DNA of 64,000 bases from Branchiostoma lanceolatum (GCF_035083965.1 NC_089736.1:5645501-5709500); one strand, 5' to 3'. Numbered from the stretch's first letter, positions 27,301 to 35,429 are shown. Made by a program: numbers and translations. Notes: generated from the letters alone by a model not told the origin.

Positions 27301-30300
27301 GAGGCACGAAACCTTCGAATTTCAAAAACATGAACAATTTTTGCAAGACAAACAACCAGGAAACAAAATGGCGCCAGCGATAGCTGACCACGTCAACAAT
27401 GACAGAAAATTGCTTTGGATAACCTAAAGTTCCCTAAAAATGTGCAGTTAGACCAGCAAAATTACCAAGAAAATGTGCAATGGGAAGTCTTACCTGATGT
27501 TTCGCCCGCCATTGCCGCCAGGAAAGAGCGATTTCGGAGAGATTTGCGCGACGAAAAAAGCACTTGCAGACTTGTTCCTTGTTCTGGAGGCTTCTGTTAG
27601 GGTCAAAGACCTTGTTTGACCTCTGAACTGGGCAATACCAATGAATAAATAGGGGAGATAGAAGGGAAAAGTCTAGAAATCGACTGCACCAGGCTCTGGC
27701 GGTAAAATGACGTCATAGCCGAGCGGACGATCTGATTGGCTGGCTATTGGCGTCATGGACATAGGCAGATTAGACCACATTCCGAGCTGACATAGCATCT
27801 GTCTTTTCTGACACGACCAGTGGAAGAGTAGCTCAACTTTTCATTGAGTTCCTTGAGCTATACTGGTTTGAGATCACTTTCACTTTCCTTTCACGTTTCC
27901 TTTCACTTTCTCTGCTTGAAACCACTCTCACTCCATTTACCACTAGGCCGTTAATTGCATGTCTCGTTAAACAAAGTCCAAGATTACAGTTACAGCAGTA
28001 TTTAAGCATATAGAACACTGCGTGCAGCCACTGGAAAAAGTTTTCCCTATTTTCCTGAAAAGGAGTACACCTTGCCAATATGATTATCTGCAAAATGTCA
28101 GACTTAACAGTGTGCACTTATTTTAAAGATGCAGTAGAATATATTGTATCTTACAGTATCAATGGGAAAAATCTTTAAAGAAGTCTGTAGAAATCTTAGC
28201 CTTAGAAACAAGTGAAAAGAGATACGAGTTGGGGAGCATCTCTCTTGCCCATTTTTTCCTAGACAATGAAGTAAATTTGAGTGCAAAGAACTTTGTACTT
28301 CAAAGATTATTCCATTTAGAAATCTCAGGAGGGGTCGCTGGGAAGATTTCATGTCCCCTTTCATTTTAATGAAGTACAAGTTGTCATCTATCACACCACC
28401 TGTCCTTTCCTTCTACCCTGACCATCCCTCTTGGTCCTGTTGAATGGAATAGTCCTATGACATCATATATGGCTTACACTTGTGACTGCTAAAAGGTGTC
28501 TGCTAACTCAAAACCATGCAAACTTTTTCCTTTTTTCTGCCACAAGGAAAACACCAATTTCCAGTTCAACGAGGTACTGTAATATCAGCAAATCACCAAA
28601 ATGCACATTTTGTCCTCAGTAACCCACACATTTTTTCAGCCCAAAGAATACTAATTTTTTTGCATCCCATTTTTCATGGCTTTTTCATTCAAGTTATAGG
28701 TTGTTTTATCTTGAAAACACAGTAAGCCTTATTGTTATTCGTTTGAAATGTTTTCATTCATTTCATAAGACTTTCCCGTCATTGTAAGGAATGAGGGTAG
28801 TACCAAACTGAATGATTCCAGAGAATTTACAAAGCTTTTTGTCGATGTAAAGAAGTTAAAATGATTAAAAGAAGGGCTTTTCTGCGACAATTGGTGTAAA
28901 AATCACGTAATTTTTCCGCACCAAACATTTCTTTACAACTTGTGTTTTTCCCAGGTCCCACAGAAGTATTTGCTGCCGCCGGTGCGCCACCAGGACATGC
29001 ACAAGAAATGCATCGTCATCGACCTCGATGAAACCCTGGTGCACAGCTCCTTCAAGGTAACACTTGAAGATCTGACCTGTCATAAGAAGAGTCTGTTACA
29101 AGTGACAAGTCATATATATACTTTCACCATAGTTAAGTCACTGTCATACAGCAGGAAAATTGAGTCTTCAAGTTCGAAATGACATTTTCGGCAGTACTGT
29201 AAATGCATTTAAGTTCGCTGGGTTTTAATTTCGCGGTAGGGTGAAAATGATGTGTTTGTGGTGGTTTTTAGTTCGTGTTTGAAACAATAGTACCGCTACA
29301 GCAAAAAGTTTCGGGGTGGTTTTTGAGTTTGCGATGAAGAGTTCGCTGCGAAAACCGCAAACATGAAATCACCGCGAACATTTCTGCATTTACAGTAATA
29401 CGCCCGGTGTTCTCTCGATCGTTGCTTGATCTTTAGAGATTGGTCGACGTTGAAAGGACATGAGCTCACAGACAAAATGTGAAAAATAGCATTTTGTTGG
29501 TCATGAGAATATCTTAAAAATGCATCTTGTCCTTTATGATGTTTTTCAAAACCCTCAAATACAGGTAGAAATTTCCTTTCTCTGGTCACATGAGGTACAG
29601 ATTGCAAATGTCACTGAGATGTCCTGCAAATTATTGTTTGTTGCATGTTATATCTGATATTCATGTATTTTCCAACTTAGATGTGTTTGTAGTTTTGTAC
29701 CAAAGATGTATTTTTTTGGCTTGAAAAGGTCCAATTTTGTCATGTACATGTATATGATCATTTAGAATGTTCTGTGTTTATTCAACAACAGGCATGGGTC
29801 TTTGGTACTTCAGAATCCACTATCGTTCGATGTCTCTTGTGTACATTTTTTTCAAAGTAACCAATGTAACTGACACACTGTTTGTAGTTTCTGAAGAAAG
29901 CTTCTTGAAAGAACTGTCACACTGACAAACATCTTACGCAAGAGATCAAAATTGGCAATTTGTCTTTCACAAGTGGAAAATAAAGATAAAAGTGACATGT
30001 AACAGTATGACTTCCTAGACCATCCTCTTGAAAACAGAATGTGTGCCCCAACAACAAGGTTTCATCTCGCCTCAAAGAGTACATCTAATTGGCTGAGCAC
30101 GAATGAAATGACTATAAATTAGGTTATTTTTCTGTAGAGTGCATCAGACTGGAAGGCCATATTAGGCGATGAACATGTAGCATTTGGCAGCTACTGCCTG
30201 TTATGCAAACACCGGTACAATATTCCCTTGATTGTAATGATGTTAAGGGCCTATCATTTATGGAACCAAATCAAGAGGAATCAAATGATATATGAAGCAA

Positions 30301-33300
30301 TTGAAAACACTTCTATGAAGAACATATAATTGCAAAATAAGGTACAATCTAGAAACTACTGTAAAGTCACTTATTTTCACAAGGACTTAATTTTGTGTAA
30401 GAAAAGGAAGATGAGGTTTTCTCAGTGTTTTAAATTTGAGGTTGAAACAGTTTTATAGTACATGTAGAAATACACTGGGTACACAAATTTGCAGTGTCAC
30501 AAGTTATCGGTGGAGAGGACACTGTAAAAACGGAAAATAAAACCATTGTGAACGTTTCTATATTTACAGTATAATGTCACTAGTTGCTGTAGTTCCTGTG
30601 ATGCACACTTTTTTAACCTTATGCTTAATTTTATGCTAGCCTTACTTTGTTTAATTTGATATTGATACATTGTTTTGTATTTGTTTGTATGCATGTATGT
30701 ATAAATAGTAAGATTTACAAATATTATATCCCTGTCCATTTACCCAAGTTTTTATGTATTTTCAGCCTGTCACCAATGCAGATTTTATAGTTCCTGTTGA
30801 AATTGATGGAACAGTACATCAGGTAAAACATTACATTTCTGTATTTTTCCTTTTTCAGCTAGTATGTAATATTATATATTCTTGTTTGATATGTAGGTTA
30901 TTTATGGATGTGCATATATTCTGTTTGACGATTAAAAAGTGACCACCCAAACAGTGGTTTCCCTGATGTTGTTGTAATACCACAGGGATTTGTGATCAGG
31001 AAAGCCCCATGATCGCTGGATTTGGTTACCATATTTGTGGTAACTGTAGATAAGGTATCTGATAAGACATCTTCAGGGATTCACATGTTTTAAAGGAGGA
31101 AGCAACAGTGCTGTGAACAACATTGCTGAAATGAACGACCCCTATTGTATACTAGTAGTAATCAACAAGTAAAGAGTGGTGATTACTTGATTGGAAGCGT
31201 CATGGTTTACAGTAGTCCAGGACATTTTGATGCATACATGTACATTTACCGTTTCTTGACGCCCTGTGCAATTATTATCCTGAAATTAGATTCTTAACTC
31301 TTATAGTCAGTGCACATATATCAGATCCATGAATATTGTTATGTTGTGTTCAGGTTTATGTACTGAAGAGGCCGTATGTGGATGAGTTCCTCCAGAAGAT
31401 GGGGGAGATGTTTGAGTGTGTGCTGTTTACAGCCAGTCTGGCAAAGGTAAGAGTTACTCATTATTATTGTTACGGTGTACTATGTCGTAGTTGTGTTTTT
31501 TATATGTAATATCAGGGATACCTGAAAAACAGGCTTCACAGCCTGAGTTGTATTTCCCCTGTATAAATAAATAAATAAAACATTAAAATCTATGTCTTCG
31601 GATAACGGAGATTAGGTACCTCCGTGAAAATGGAGCGACTGTTTTCGGTGTGTCTATCTATTTATGCAAGGAGGTTATATATGTCTGTATCTGTTTGTGT
31701 TTCCGAATATTTTTATGCTAAGCTGTGCTTGTGCTGTCGATAAGCATAACTGAACCTCTGGATGGATTGTGATGATATTTGGCATGTAGATTGGTCTTGG
31801 GTAAATGAAGCTCAACGTTGATTTTGGTTCTCCTGGTGGCTTTCCTTGGTACTGCAGCGGCACTTCTGTATTTTGTATCTTTTGTCCCGGACATGCTTAA
31901 GTCTTTATTTTTGTGGTCGATAGCTTGTGTTCCTTCTTGGTAAAGAAATAAATAGATTCATGTTCTTTGAAATTATGCAGCATTAAAGGTCAAGTATAAC
32001 TTATAAGAATCTATACAAATGTTGTTTGTATGTATTTTGTATTTGATGTTAATGATCTTTGTGTTCCCCCAGTATGCAGACCCTGTAGCAGACCTACTGG
32101 ACAAGTGGGGTGTGTTCAGGGCAAGGCTGTTCAGGGACTCCTGTGTGTTCCACAGGGGAAACTATGTAAAGGTCTGTACAGAACAGCTACTACTTTTTTA
32201 ACAAGTTTACCTATTGCACGGCCAAGTGACCACTTCCAGACCACTACATGTCGTACTTACTCAATTGTCACCATAACAGGACCTGAAAACCACTTTGGGT
32301 TTACGGGTTACATGTGCATGACAACATGAGTAGGACTGGAACAGCATTTCTTATTTTATGGGCCATCCTGGCCAAATAAAACAGAAATAGATAAAATGTG
32401 CTGGCAGAGATCACAATCTGTCAACAAAGACCAGTTGCGATCTCTACCAAGAAAATCAGTGATTCTGCCAGATTGCAAGTCGTATCCTTACGTACGAACG
32501 TATATGTATCTCTACCCTGACATACTGTTAATGCATTTAAGTTGTGGTTTTATGTTAGCGGTTTCGGGGTGACCTCTTTACTTTAAACTCAGAACCTCTG
32601 TGAAAATCCACTGTCTCCTTACCATGAAATCAAATCACTGCAAACTTGATGCATTTACAGTACTTATGTAGGGCTTTTCTGCGACAATTGGTGTAAAAAT
32701 CATGTAATTTTTCTGCACCAAACATTTCTTTGTGTTTTCCTCAGGTACACAGAAAGAAAAAAAAAGAAAACTGGTTGTAATTGTTGTGTTTTTTGCCTTC
32801 TTGTTTCCAGGACCTCAGTCGATTAGGCAGGGACTTGTGCAAGGTTATAATTGTAGATAACTCTCCTGCTTCGTACATATTTCACCCTGACAATGCGGTA
32901 AGTCTAGTCACTTTTCTGCTTATATCTGCTATTTTTATCTTAAATAGTTCTCATGCATGTGTGTTTAGCATGTAGAGATTTTAGGACACATTTTACCCTG
33001 ACGATGTAGTCTAGTCTAGTCTAGTCTAGTCAGATCTCTTAACCATTTCTTCTTTAACCATGTTTAGCTTTAACATATTGTTGAAGTACACGGTTCTTAA
33101 TGTGTATTAAGTCTAAGTATTGCATGTATCTATAGAGTAAAATATCTAAAAGATACTGTGTATTTCCTGTAGCAATTTTTGATAAAGAATATCTAGTAGT
33201 CTGCATGAAAGATCATCCAAGCACTGACAAAGATATCTTTATCAGACACATATGATGAAACTGAATCTGAGACAATATTTAGCAAACAAGACCGCTGTCA

Positions 33301-34018
33301 GAGGGCACTAAGCTCTGCCATGACAGCATTGTTGGCATGTTTTATGCTGGTTACCAGTCCTGCAGTTCTGTAGTGACTAGCTAGATGGCACTTCAGCACC
33401 ATGGCCTATTGAAATAGTTACATGTGTTATCCTGTTGCTGAGGTCATGCAGAATCATTTCCTTGGTTCTGTGACATTTTGAAGGAAACATTTTATTGTCC
33501 AGTTTAGCTTTAGTTTTTAATCCAAGATCTAGCAAATTAGATTGTGGTTAACCTCATAATTTGTGGTGCTGAATTGCCAAGTGACTAGGCTAGCGGACAC
33601 AAGATCAAGAGGTAATGGGTTTGATTCCAGGCATTCCTGGCTAGATGTTGTATCCTTGGGAGTTTGATACTTTACACAAATTTAACCCAGGTGTAAAAAT
33701 GGGTCCCTGACTTTGGTTGGGTAGGTAAAAAGCAGTAGAAGGAGAGGGTTGGGCTCCGACTTCCAACGCCGTGCCCTAGACACAGTGGATAACAACCCAC
33801 TGCCCCTGCGACCTCAAAAAGGCTATTGGACTACCTTTACCTTTTCACACTAACCAACCTTCCTCTCTGTGTTTTTCCCTCTCCAGGTGCCCGTGGCATC
33901 TTGGTTTGATGACATGTCAGACACTGAGCTCCTGGACCTCATCCCCTTCCTGGAAGGGCTGGCCAAAGTGGACGACGTCTACTCCGTATTAAGGCCCCAG
34001 AACCACCACGTCTCTTAG
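3388..34018 (+). CDS. CTDSPL-like: CTD small phosphatase (SCP; CTDSP/CTDSPL family), 8 coding exons, 258 aa
   Basis: Coding exons: 3388-3463, 24079-24209, 28955-29056, 30766-30822, 31354-31446, 32073-32171, 32811-32897, 33887-34018. All borders are GT/AG and the phases join to one 258-aa frame. The N-terminus ([10 protein letters not shown]) matches the SCP3-type start. Exon 2 carries basic residues and LLCCFR, the cysteine pair reported as palmitoylated in SCPs. The FCPH/HAD phosphatase domain occupies about 70-250: nucleophile motif DLDET (D92, D94), FTAS (T148), K186, and VDN (D202, N203). These equal human SCP1 D96, D98, T152, K190, D206 and N207 with a constant offset of four. SCPs dephosphorylate Ser5 of the RNA polymerase II CTD and, with REST, silence neuronal genes in non-neuronal cells. 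The ending PQNHHVS differs from vertebrate paralogs. It is the single pro-orthologue or one of the SCP group; the symbol is approximate. Confidence 0.95.
4919..5142. mobile_element. MITE, TACTGTAAAT family, copy 1
   Basis: Starts tactgtaaatcttgaaattt followed by a cacggtg block. It ends with the degenerate complement (cctgcgaaagtaaatgaatt then tactg). Same family as the copies at 5588, 6883, 7834, 10736, 11141, 14654, 16530, 18854, 22172, 29195, 30357 and 32524. Non-coding, about 130-225 bp, outer bases compatible with a TA target. Confidence 0.6.
5588..5800. mobile_element. MITE, TACTGTAAAT family, copy 2 (diverged)
   Basis: Begins ttacggtaaatcaccaaatg with the family core ttttatttttgtggtgacc and the internal block ctaccgcaaattcaagacac. 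The right half has ccctcttaccgcaaaatag and a degraded end. Weaker than the best copies but in the same order. Confidence 0.5.
6811..7177 (+). repeat. Two-copy tandem duplication of about 170-180 bp
   Basis: The segment 6811-6980 (cgggcaggataggaaccttc ...) recurs at 6999-7177 (cgggcagcatagcaaccctc ...). The same order of blocks appears in both: tagtacaag, tttatgtagc, tctgcaattata, gcacttact and the MITE block ggtggttttattt. The duplication therefore includes the left end of a TACTGTAAAT-family MITE. Confidence 0.65.
6883..7295. mobile_element. MITE, TACTGTAAAT family, copy 3, with duplicated left half
   Basis: Two left halves (around 6930-6985 and 7120-7180, both with ggtggttttattt) are followed by one right half with aataaaaccaccgcaaaag and ttacagtac at about 7295. 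The tandem duplication at 6811-7177 explains the extra left half. Confidence 0.5.
7834..8014. mobile_element. MITE, TACTGTAAAT family, copy 4
   Basis: Left end tactgtaaatcg, then cacagtggttttatt. Internal block accgtaaattcatgacacca. Right end aaaccaccgtgaaact and cacagtaa, the complement of the left end. Confidence 0.65.
8311..8525. mobile_element. gcacc-rich MITE family, degraded copy
   Basis: Contains cttttgtgcacccaaaattg and gagctgtgcacctagatatt, then a second half with atgcaccgagaactttttct and gtgcacc. This matches the better copy at 21147-21549, but terminal repeats are no longer clear. Confidence 0.45.
8578..9085 (+). repeat. Three diverged tandem copies of a ~150-200 bp unit
   Basis: Each unit begins with cctttttatgg, runs through gagcttatgttttc and gtatgttatggcc, and then a tcatatcc-like end. 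Units start near 8578, 8779 and 8931. The open frames here share short peptide strings only because the repeat is shared. No gene is supported. Confidence 0.6.
9350..9600 (+). mobile_element. tRNA-derived SINE-like repeat
   Basis: The head has a polymerase III B-box-like string (ggttcaagcc) in a tRNA-like context near 9400. It is followed by a body (tggtactgtacatactgctt ... accagtggactagc ... gggcaccgcccttag). The combination resembles a tRNA-headed SINE. There is no clear target duplication. Confidence 0.45.
10736..10780. mobile_element. MITE, TACTGTAAAT family, solo left end
   Basis: tactgtaaatcttgcaactt followed by tcatggtggttttatttctg. No matching right end was found before 11141, so this is a truncated copy. 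Confidence 0.5.
11141..11346. mobile_element. MITE, TACTGTAAAT family, copy 6
   Basis: Left end gtgctgtaaatgcatttacg with gtggttttagttcgtggtag. Right half aaaaccacggtaaacatttt and tttacagtat. Confidence 0.6.
11511..11786 (-). CDS. Candidate coding exon or exon relic of a multicopy gene, function unknown
   Basis: A 91-codon minus-strand frame starting [13 protein letters not shown], rich in Gln, Pro, Ser and Thr, and more protein-like than other random frames of this intron. It includes [21 protein letters not shown] good donor (a|gtatgt at about 11551/11552) inside the frame suggests the real exon might stop there. The sequence just upstream of the ATG (11795-11975) is repeated at 56280-56445, so this could be the 5' end of a dispersed gene family or repeat. 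No domain is recognised, and it could be chance. Confidence 0.3.
   Translation of the reverse strand: MDEHQHQQNTENNFSHISASTSDHCKPSSPGDLQLQPQPPEEAIAALYPDEDNLAVTYTTNRRVSTLPRTCPQPWTNNSMFPSPSTQPGTL
11795..11975. repeat. Dispersed repeat, second copy at 56280-56445
   Basis: Shared blocks in the same order in both copies: agtagagt-ggaagtgag, gtcactcca/gtcactgca, gtcagacctg/gtctgacttg, caggaagt-gag, tcaatcatacatgacag/ataatcagacatggcag, ccaggtca, and tgattcacaggg/taattcacaggg. It lies next to the minus-strand frame at 11511-11786. Confidence 0.6.
12335..12556 (+). repeat. Two-copy direct repeat of ~80 bp
   Basis: 12340-12420 (aataatcctataatgctcta ... gtcagcctgcactatgtcag ... cagtaagaac) recurs at 12482-12556 (gataatcctataattccgga ... 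gtcagtctgcatgatgtcag ... cagtaagaat). Confidence 0.6.
13443..13643. mobile_element. gcacc-rich MITE family, short copy
   Basis: Left end cagggttcccgaaattcat and right end attttgaaccctg are imperfect inverted repeats of the family ends at 21147/21549. The direct repeat atctttta flanks the copy (13434-13441 and 13644-13651), with one extra base before the left end. An 8-bp duplication would suit a hAT-type element. Confidence 0.55.
14654..14851. mobile_element. MITE, TACTGTAAAT family, copy 7
   Basis: Left end cactgtaaaatttagttg, internal ggggaggtttttgcagtgtt, right end gaaaatttcaagatttacag. Confidence 0.5.
15355..15535 (+). repeat. Dispersed repeat fragment, same family as 31605-31880
   Basis: Blocks gttttcggtagtg, gatggattgttatgaatttt and ccccctggcggctttcctta recur in order at 31640-31850 (gttttcggtgtg, gatggattgtgatgatattt, ctcctggtggctttccttgg). 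Confidence 0.5.
16530..16654. mobile_element. MITE, TACTGTAAAT family, copy 8 (short)
   Basis: Left end tactgtaaatttgttaattt plus cacggtgac; right end tttttacagtac. Central part reduced to gagggtttttcggtg and gtttgaaacag. Confidence 0.5.
18854..19047. mobile_element. MITE, TACTGTAAAT family, copy 9
   Basis: Left end tactgtaaatcatgaaatgt with cacggcggttttgtttttgc; internal ttaaaccgcaaacttaaagc; right end degraded (ccccacaaaaataaataaat). Confidence 0.5.
20248..20720 (+). repeat. ~55-bp direct repeat bracketing a gcacc-family MITE
   Basis: The string accaactgaaaattgcagtc ... aaaagtaaaagatg (20268-20316) recurs as accaactgaagattgcggca ... gaaagtaaaagctg (20663-20710). The pair brackets the element at 20338-20640. 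It is far longer than a transposition target duplication, so a segmental duplication or nested insertion is more likely. Confidence 0.55.
20338..20640. mobile_element. gcacc-rich MITE family, copy in opposite orientation to 21147-21549
   Basis: Contains gggtgcgccagtgcactta, a tacagtatattcttgaaatt block, and gcgcccaggttttttcctgt plus gtgcacc. The middle is the reverse complement of 21290-21440: both strands translate to a YYLFE...AIE.QIE.LK string, showing homology at DNA level rather than a gene. Confidence 0.55.
21147..21549. mobile_element. gcacc-rich MITE, complete copy with perfect 13-bp inverted ends
   Basis: Ends are cagggctcgaaat and atttcgagccctg, a perfect 13-bp inverted repeat. It is flanked by direct atttt (21142-21146 and 21550-21554). 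Each arm also holds a second inverted layer (actggtgcaccca / gtgcaccagtgcaccc and tgggtgcacag). 403 bp, non-coding, hAT-like ends. Confidence 0.75.
22172..22364. mobile_element. MITE, TACTGTAAAT family, copy 10
   Basis: Left end tactgtaaatgcatttattt. Right end aataaaaccaccgtgaacat and ttcaagatttactgta. Internal ggagggaaacgatgctttca and agtgttagaatttcg. Confidence 0.6.
24272..24509. mobile_element. MITE with ~55-bp inverted ends, just downstream of SCP exon 2
   Basis: The left arm (gggggccgtcacactcatgt ... gagttccgtattgacatttt) is mirrored by the right arm (aaaatgtcaatacggaactt ... cacaagtgtgagagccct). Ends lie next to tta/cta, so a TA or 3-bp target is possible. About 235 bp, non-coding, inside intron 2 of the phosphatase gene. 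Confidence 0.65.
24510..24714 (+). mobile_element. tRNA-derived SINE, interrupted at its tail by the 3-kb inverted-repeat element
   Basis: Pol III-like A box region (tagtccagtggttagtgacc) and B box region (gagtttgaaaccc) head the repeat. The body is ccatggtccactgtttcttg ... gagctgggggaatttttggg, and the tail gtaaatactgtacata. The big element begins exactly after this tail, and sequence resumes after 27789. Confidence 0.5.
24819..24951 (+). CDS. Possible first exon of a plus-strand gene of the 3-kb element
   Basis: ATG in a good context (ccaagatggcgg) opens a 43-codon frame beginning [20 protein letters not shown], then a stop. A strong donor (gcgg|gtaagc, exon end 24949) lies just before the stop, as expected for a spliced first exon. 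A possible acceptor (ctacag) precedes a Gly/Arg-repeat segment at about 25511, but I could not join them in a convincing frame. Low confidence. Confidence 0.25.
25588..25890 (+). repeat. Minisatellite, ~45-bp unit, 6-7 diverging copies
   Basis: Unit: gagaatatctttatatacat followed by gaacatattggcacctgtct and caaag. The first two copies are identical; later ones diverge and gain insertions. The apparent open frames with a repeated EYLYIHEH peptide are a by-product of the repeat. Confidence 0.8.
26344..27512 (-). pseudogene. Two-exon zinc-binding protein relic of the 3-kb element, frameshifted
   Basis: Exon 1 at 27494-27512 encodes MAGETS and ends in a good donor (cag|gtaaga). Exon 2 starts at 26703 after ttgtag and joins in phase 1: [15 protein letters not shown], then [19 protein letters not shown] ... 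IFGIS, then TGA. Removing one base there restores a frame that runs through [20 protein letters not shown] to a stop at 26344. CxxCG followed by Y.C.SF...FGI resembles the N-terminal zinc-binding segment seen in RAG1-like and N-RAG transposon proteins, but the expected later IHP..FC..C part is absent. That link is a weak inference. Its position inside matching inverted repeats ties it to the element. Confidence 0.5.
28873..28966 (+). repeat. Donor copy of a ~90-bp duplication covering the SCP exon 3 acceptor
   Basis: From agggcttttctgcgacaatt through the acceptor (ttcccag) to the first dozen bases of exon 3 (gtcccacagaag). A near-identical copy sits at 32670-32755 inside intron 6. Confidence 0.85.
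29195..29398. mobile_element. MITE, TACTGTAAAT family, copy 11 (best preserved)
   Basis: Left end tactgtaaatgcatttaagt and right end tttctgcatttacagta are near-perfect inverses. Internal ggtttttgagtttgcgatga and accgcaaacatgaaatcacc. Lies in intron 3 of the phosphatase gene. Confidence 0.7.
30357..30571. mobile_element. MITE, TACTGTAAAT family, copy 12
   Basis: Left end tactgtaaagtcacttattt with tcacaaggacttaattt; right half aataaaaccattgtgaacgt and atttacagta. In intron 3, upstream of exon 4. Confidence 0.6.
31494..31580 (+). mobile_element. CR1-like LINE 3' end
   Basis: gggatacctgaaaaacaggc, ttcacagcctgagttgtatt and a terminal (aaat)n tail match the pattern of CR1-type LINE 3' ends: a short stem-forming palindrome followed by a tetranucleotide tail. 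Only the tail end is present. Confidence 0.45.
31605..31880 (+). repeat. Dispersed repeat (tacctccgtgaaaatgg family)
   Basis: Starts tacctccgtgaaaatggagc, continues gttttcggtgtgtctatc, ggatggattgtgatgatatt, tggcatgtagattggtcttg and ctggtggctttccttggtac. A related fragment lies at 15355-15535, and its first ~60 bp recur at 38668-38730. Confidence 0.5.
32524..32662. mobile_element. MITE, TACTGTAAAT family, copy 13 (short)
   Basis: Left end tactgttaatgcatttaagt; right end gatgcatttacagta. Internal gtgacctctttactttaaac. It directly abuts the duplicated exon 3 acceptor segment at 32670. Confidence 0.55.
32670..32755 (+). repeat. Duplicated exon 3 acceptor segment inside intron 6 (decoy splice site)
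   Basis: Copies 28873-28966 with a few substitutions and loss of six bases (acaact). The acceptor is kept (ttcctcag at 32744) and is followed by gtacacagaaag, a degenerate start of exon 3. It lies 66 bp before the real exon 7. Confidence 0.85.
33005..33035 (+). repeat. (tctag)n microsatellite
   Basis: Five successive tctag/tagtc units in intron 7 of the phosphatase gene. Confidence 0.8.
33555..33850 (+). mobile_element. tRNA-derived SINE
   Basis: Head with A-box-like (gactaggctagcggacaca) and B-box-like (gggtttgattccag) strings. The body runs gtgtaaaaatgggtccctga, gagagggttgggctccgact, cgccgtgccctagacacagt, and the end is cccactgcccctgcg ... ctacctttacctttt. It ends 37 bp before exon 8 of the phosphatase gene, so its 3' end contributes to the polypyrimidine-rich approach to the acceptor. 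Confidence 0.6.
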
Positions 34019-34344
34019 ATAGCACCAGAACCAGGGGCTGGGTGGGGAGGGGGGTTTGTAGATAGCAACCTTTCTTATACAATACAAGATACTGCATGGT
34101 GTACTCTCCAGGATTGGGTATGGTGTATTATACAGTATACAGGGTGGTATCCCAGCAAGATATTCTCGGCTCTGGAAGCCAAGGGTATGGCGCGACGAGA
34201 TTGTAATATCAAATTATATGGGGGTTAGGAACCATATGGGTGAAAATTCAAGCATTTTTCCATGTGTAAGTTTAGTAAATGATGAGCCGGTTTATTGTTG
34301 AAACTGCACATATACAGTTTGATACATTTTGAGTAATTTGTCAA

Positions 34345-34498
34345 ATTGAAGGCCCCTGAGACAAAAACAAAACACGTCTAGACATGTATTAAGCATGGTC
34401 TAGACGAGAACTGTTTACAAGTTAGGGGCCATCACCTTTGACATATTGCCCACAATGCATCTCCTGCACATGCGCAGTTTAAACTGTGAATCAGCTTA
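34345..34498. mobile_element. Palindromic repeat, truncated copy
   Basis: Shares aggcccctgag, aaacacgtctagacatgt, catggtctagacgagaactg, aagttaggggcc and the end catgcgcagtttaaactgtg with the fuller copy at 35430-35633, with the centre inverted relative to it. Confidence 0.6.
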
Positions 34499-35429
34499 TT
34501 TTAAATTTTCAGAATTATTGTTACGGTTTTTATTTTCCACTGGTAAAGATAGCTAGATTGGGAGAGACGTTATGGAGATGAGAAGGAGAAGGTTTTGCCA
34601 GAATGCGGTCTGGTGCACATGTAGATCCAGAAACAAAAGAGACGAGTTTGGAAAGAAATGTTCACGAGTGGCATTGAGTCTCTCAACGATCATGAAATCA
34701 GCATAATTTTCATTTTAAAAAGAGATAGGTTTTCCCTGTTTTTCCTTTTGTTTCCCACACAGCAAACCATACTTTGCACATTTTATGAATTGGTGTAAGT
34801 TTACAACATCATTTTCAAGGCATGTTCCTAACACAACAGTTGGAATTGTTCATTTCCAAGGAAAGTGGAAAAAGTGAGAATTGTATGAGGAAAATGTGGT
34901 AATGCTATGGCATTGGAGACCTGTATAAGTGGGATTTGTTCTGGTTTTCCTTCATCCAAAGGAAGCATATGCCAGTGACACCTCAAGTTGAATCCACAAC
35001 CTTTCTGCACAATTTTCCTCTGCACTTTTCAAACTTGACTACACTTAGATTTTAAACTTTTTAAGATACTTTTTTTTACATAAACAGGGAAGGCAAAATG
35101 AAGGAAACTGCCACAACAACAAGACTAACTAAAGAAATACTGTATAGAAATATTCTGCCTATGCAACACTACCAACACCTCACTGTGGAAGACAGCATTG
35201 TAACATATATACACACACAGTACTGTGTTATTAGTGATTTAAAGGGGAATTTGCTAAGTTTTCCGGAGAGTACACCATGTAAGGGGAGGAGGGGCGGACA
35301 TGGTTAACTCAGATGAACTTAGATTACCAGATATTTTAAATTTCTTGTGCCTGCAAAGCTTGAAGGCCCACTCTGGGGAAAATTGAGGCAAAGAGTTTTG
35401 CTGTAATGGTCACCTTATGGACATTACAA

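Larger units (their letters stand above)
24715..27789. mobile_element. 3,075-bp DNA element with perfect 32-bp terminal inverted repeats and 5-bp target duplication
   Basis: The left end begins cagctcggaatgtggtctaa; the last 32 bases (27758-27789) are its exact complement. Direct acata flanks it (24710-24714 and 27790-27794). Inside are a minus-strand coding relic starting at 27512, a possible plus-strand first exon at 24819 with a gcgg|gtaagc donor, and a ~45-bp minisatellite. The two coding starts face inward. A 5-bp duplication is shared with Transib/RAG-type elements, but the ends do not begin CAC, so the superfamily is left open. Confidence 0.75.

Noticed and set aside
31160-31200. Possible miR-26 homologue in an SCP intron (vertebrate CTDSP introns host miR-26)
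   Set aside because: A tcaagtaatc-like string occurs on the minus strand within a short stem (caagtaa/ttacttg), but the loop is only about 10 nt, the strand is antisense to the host gene, and no ~22-nt duplex exists. Chance match.
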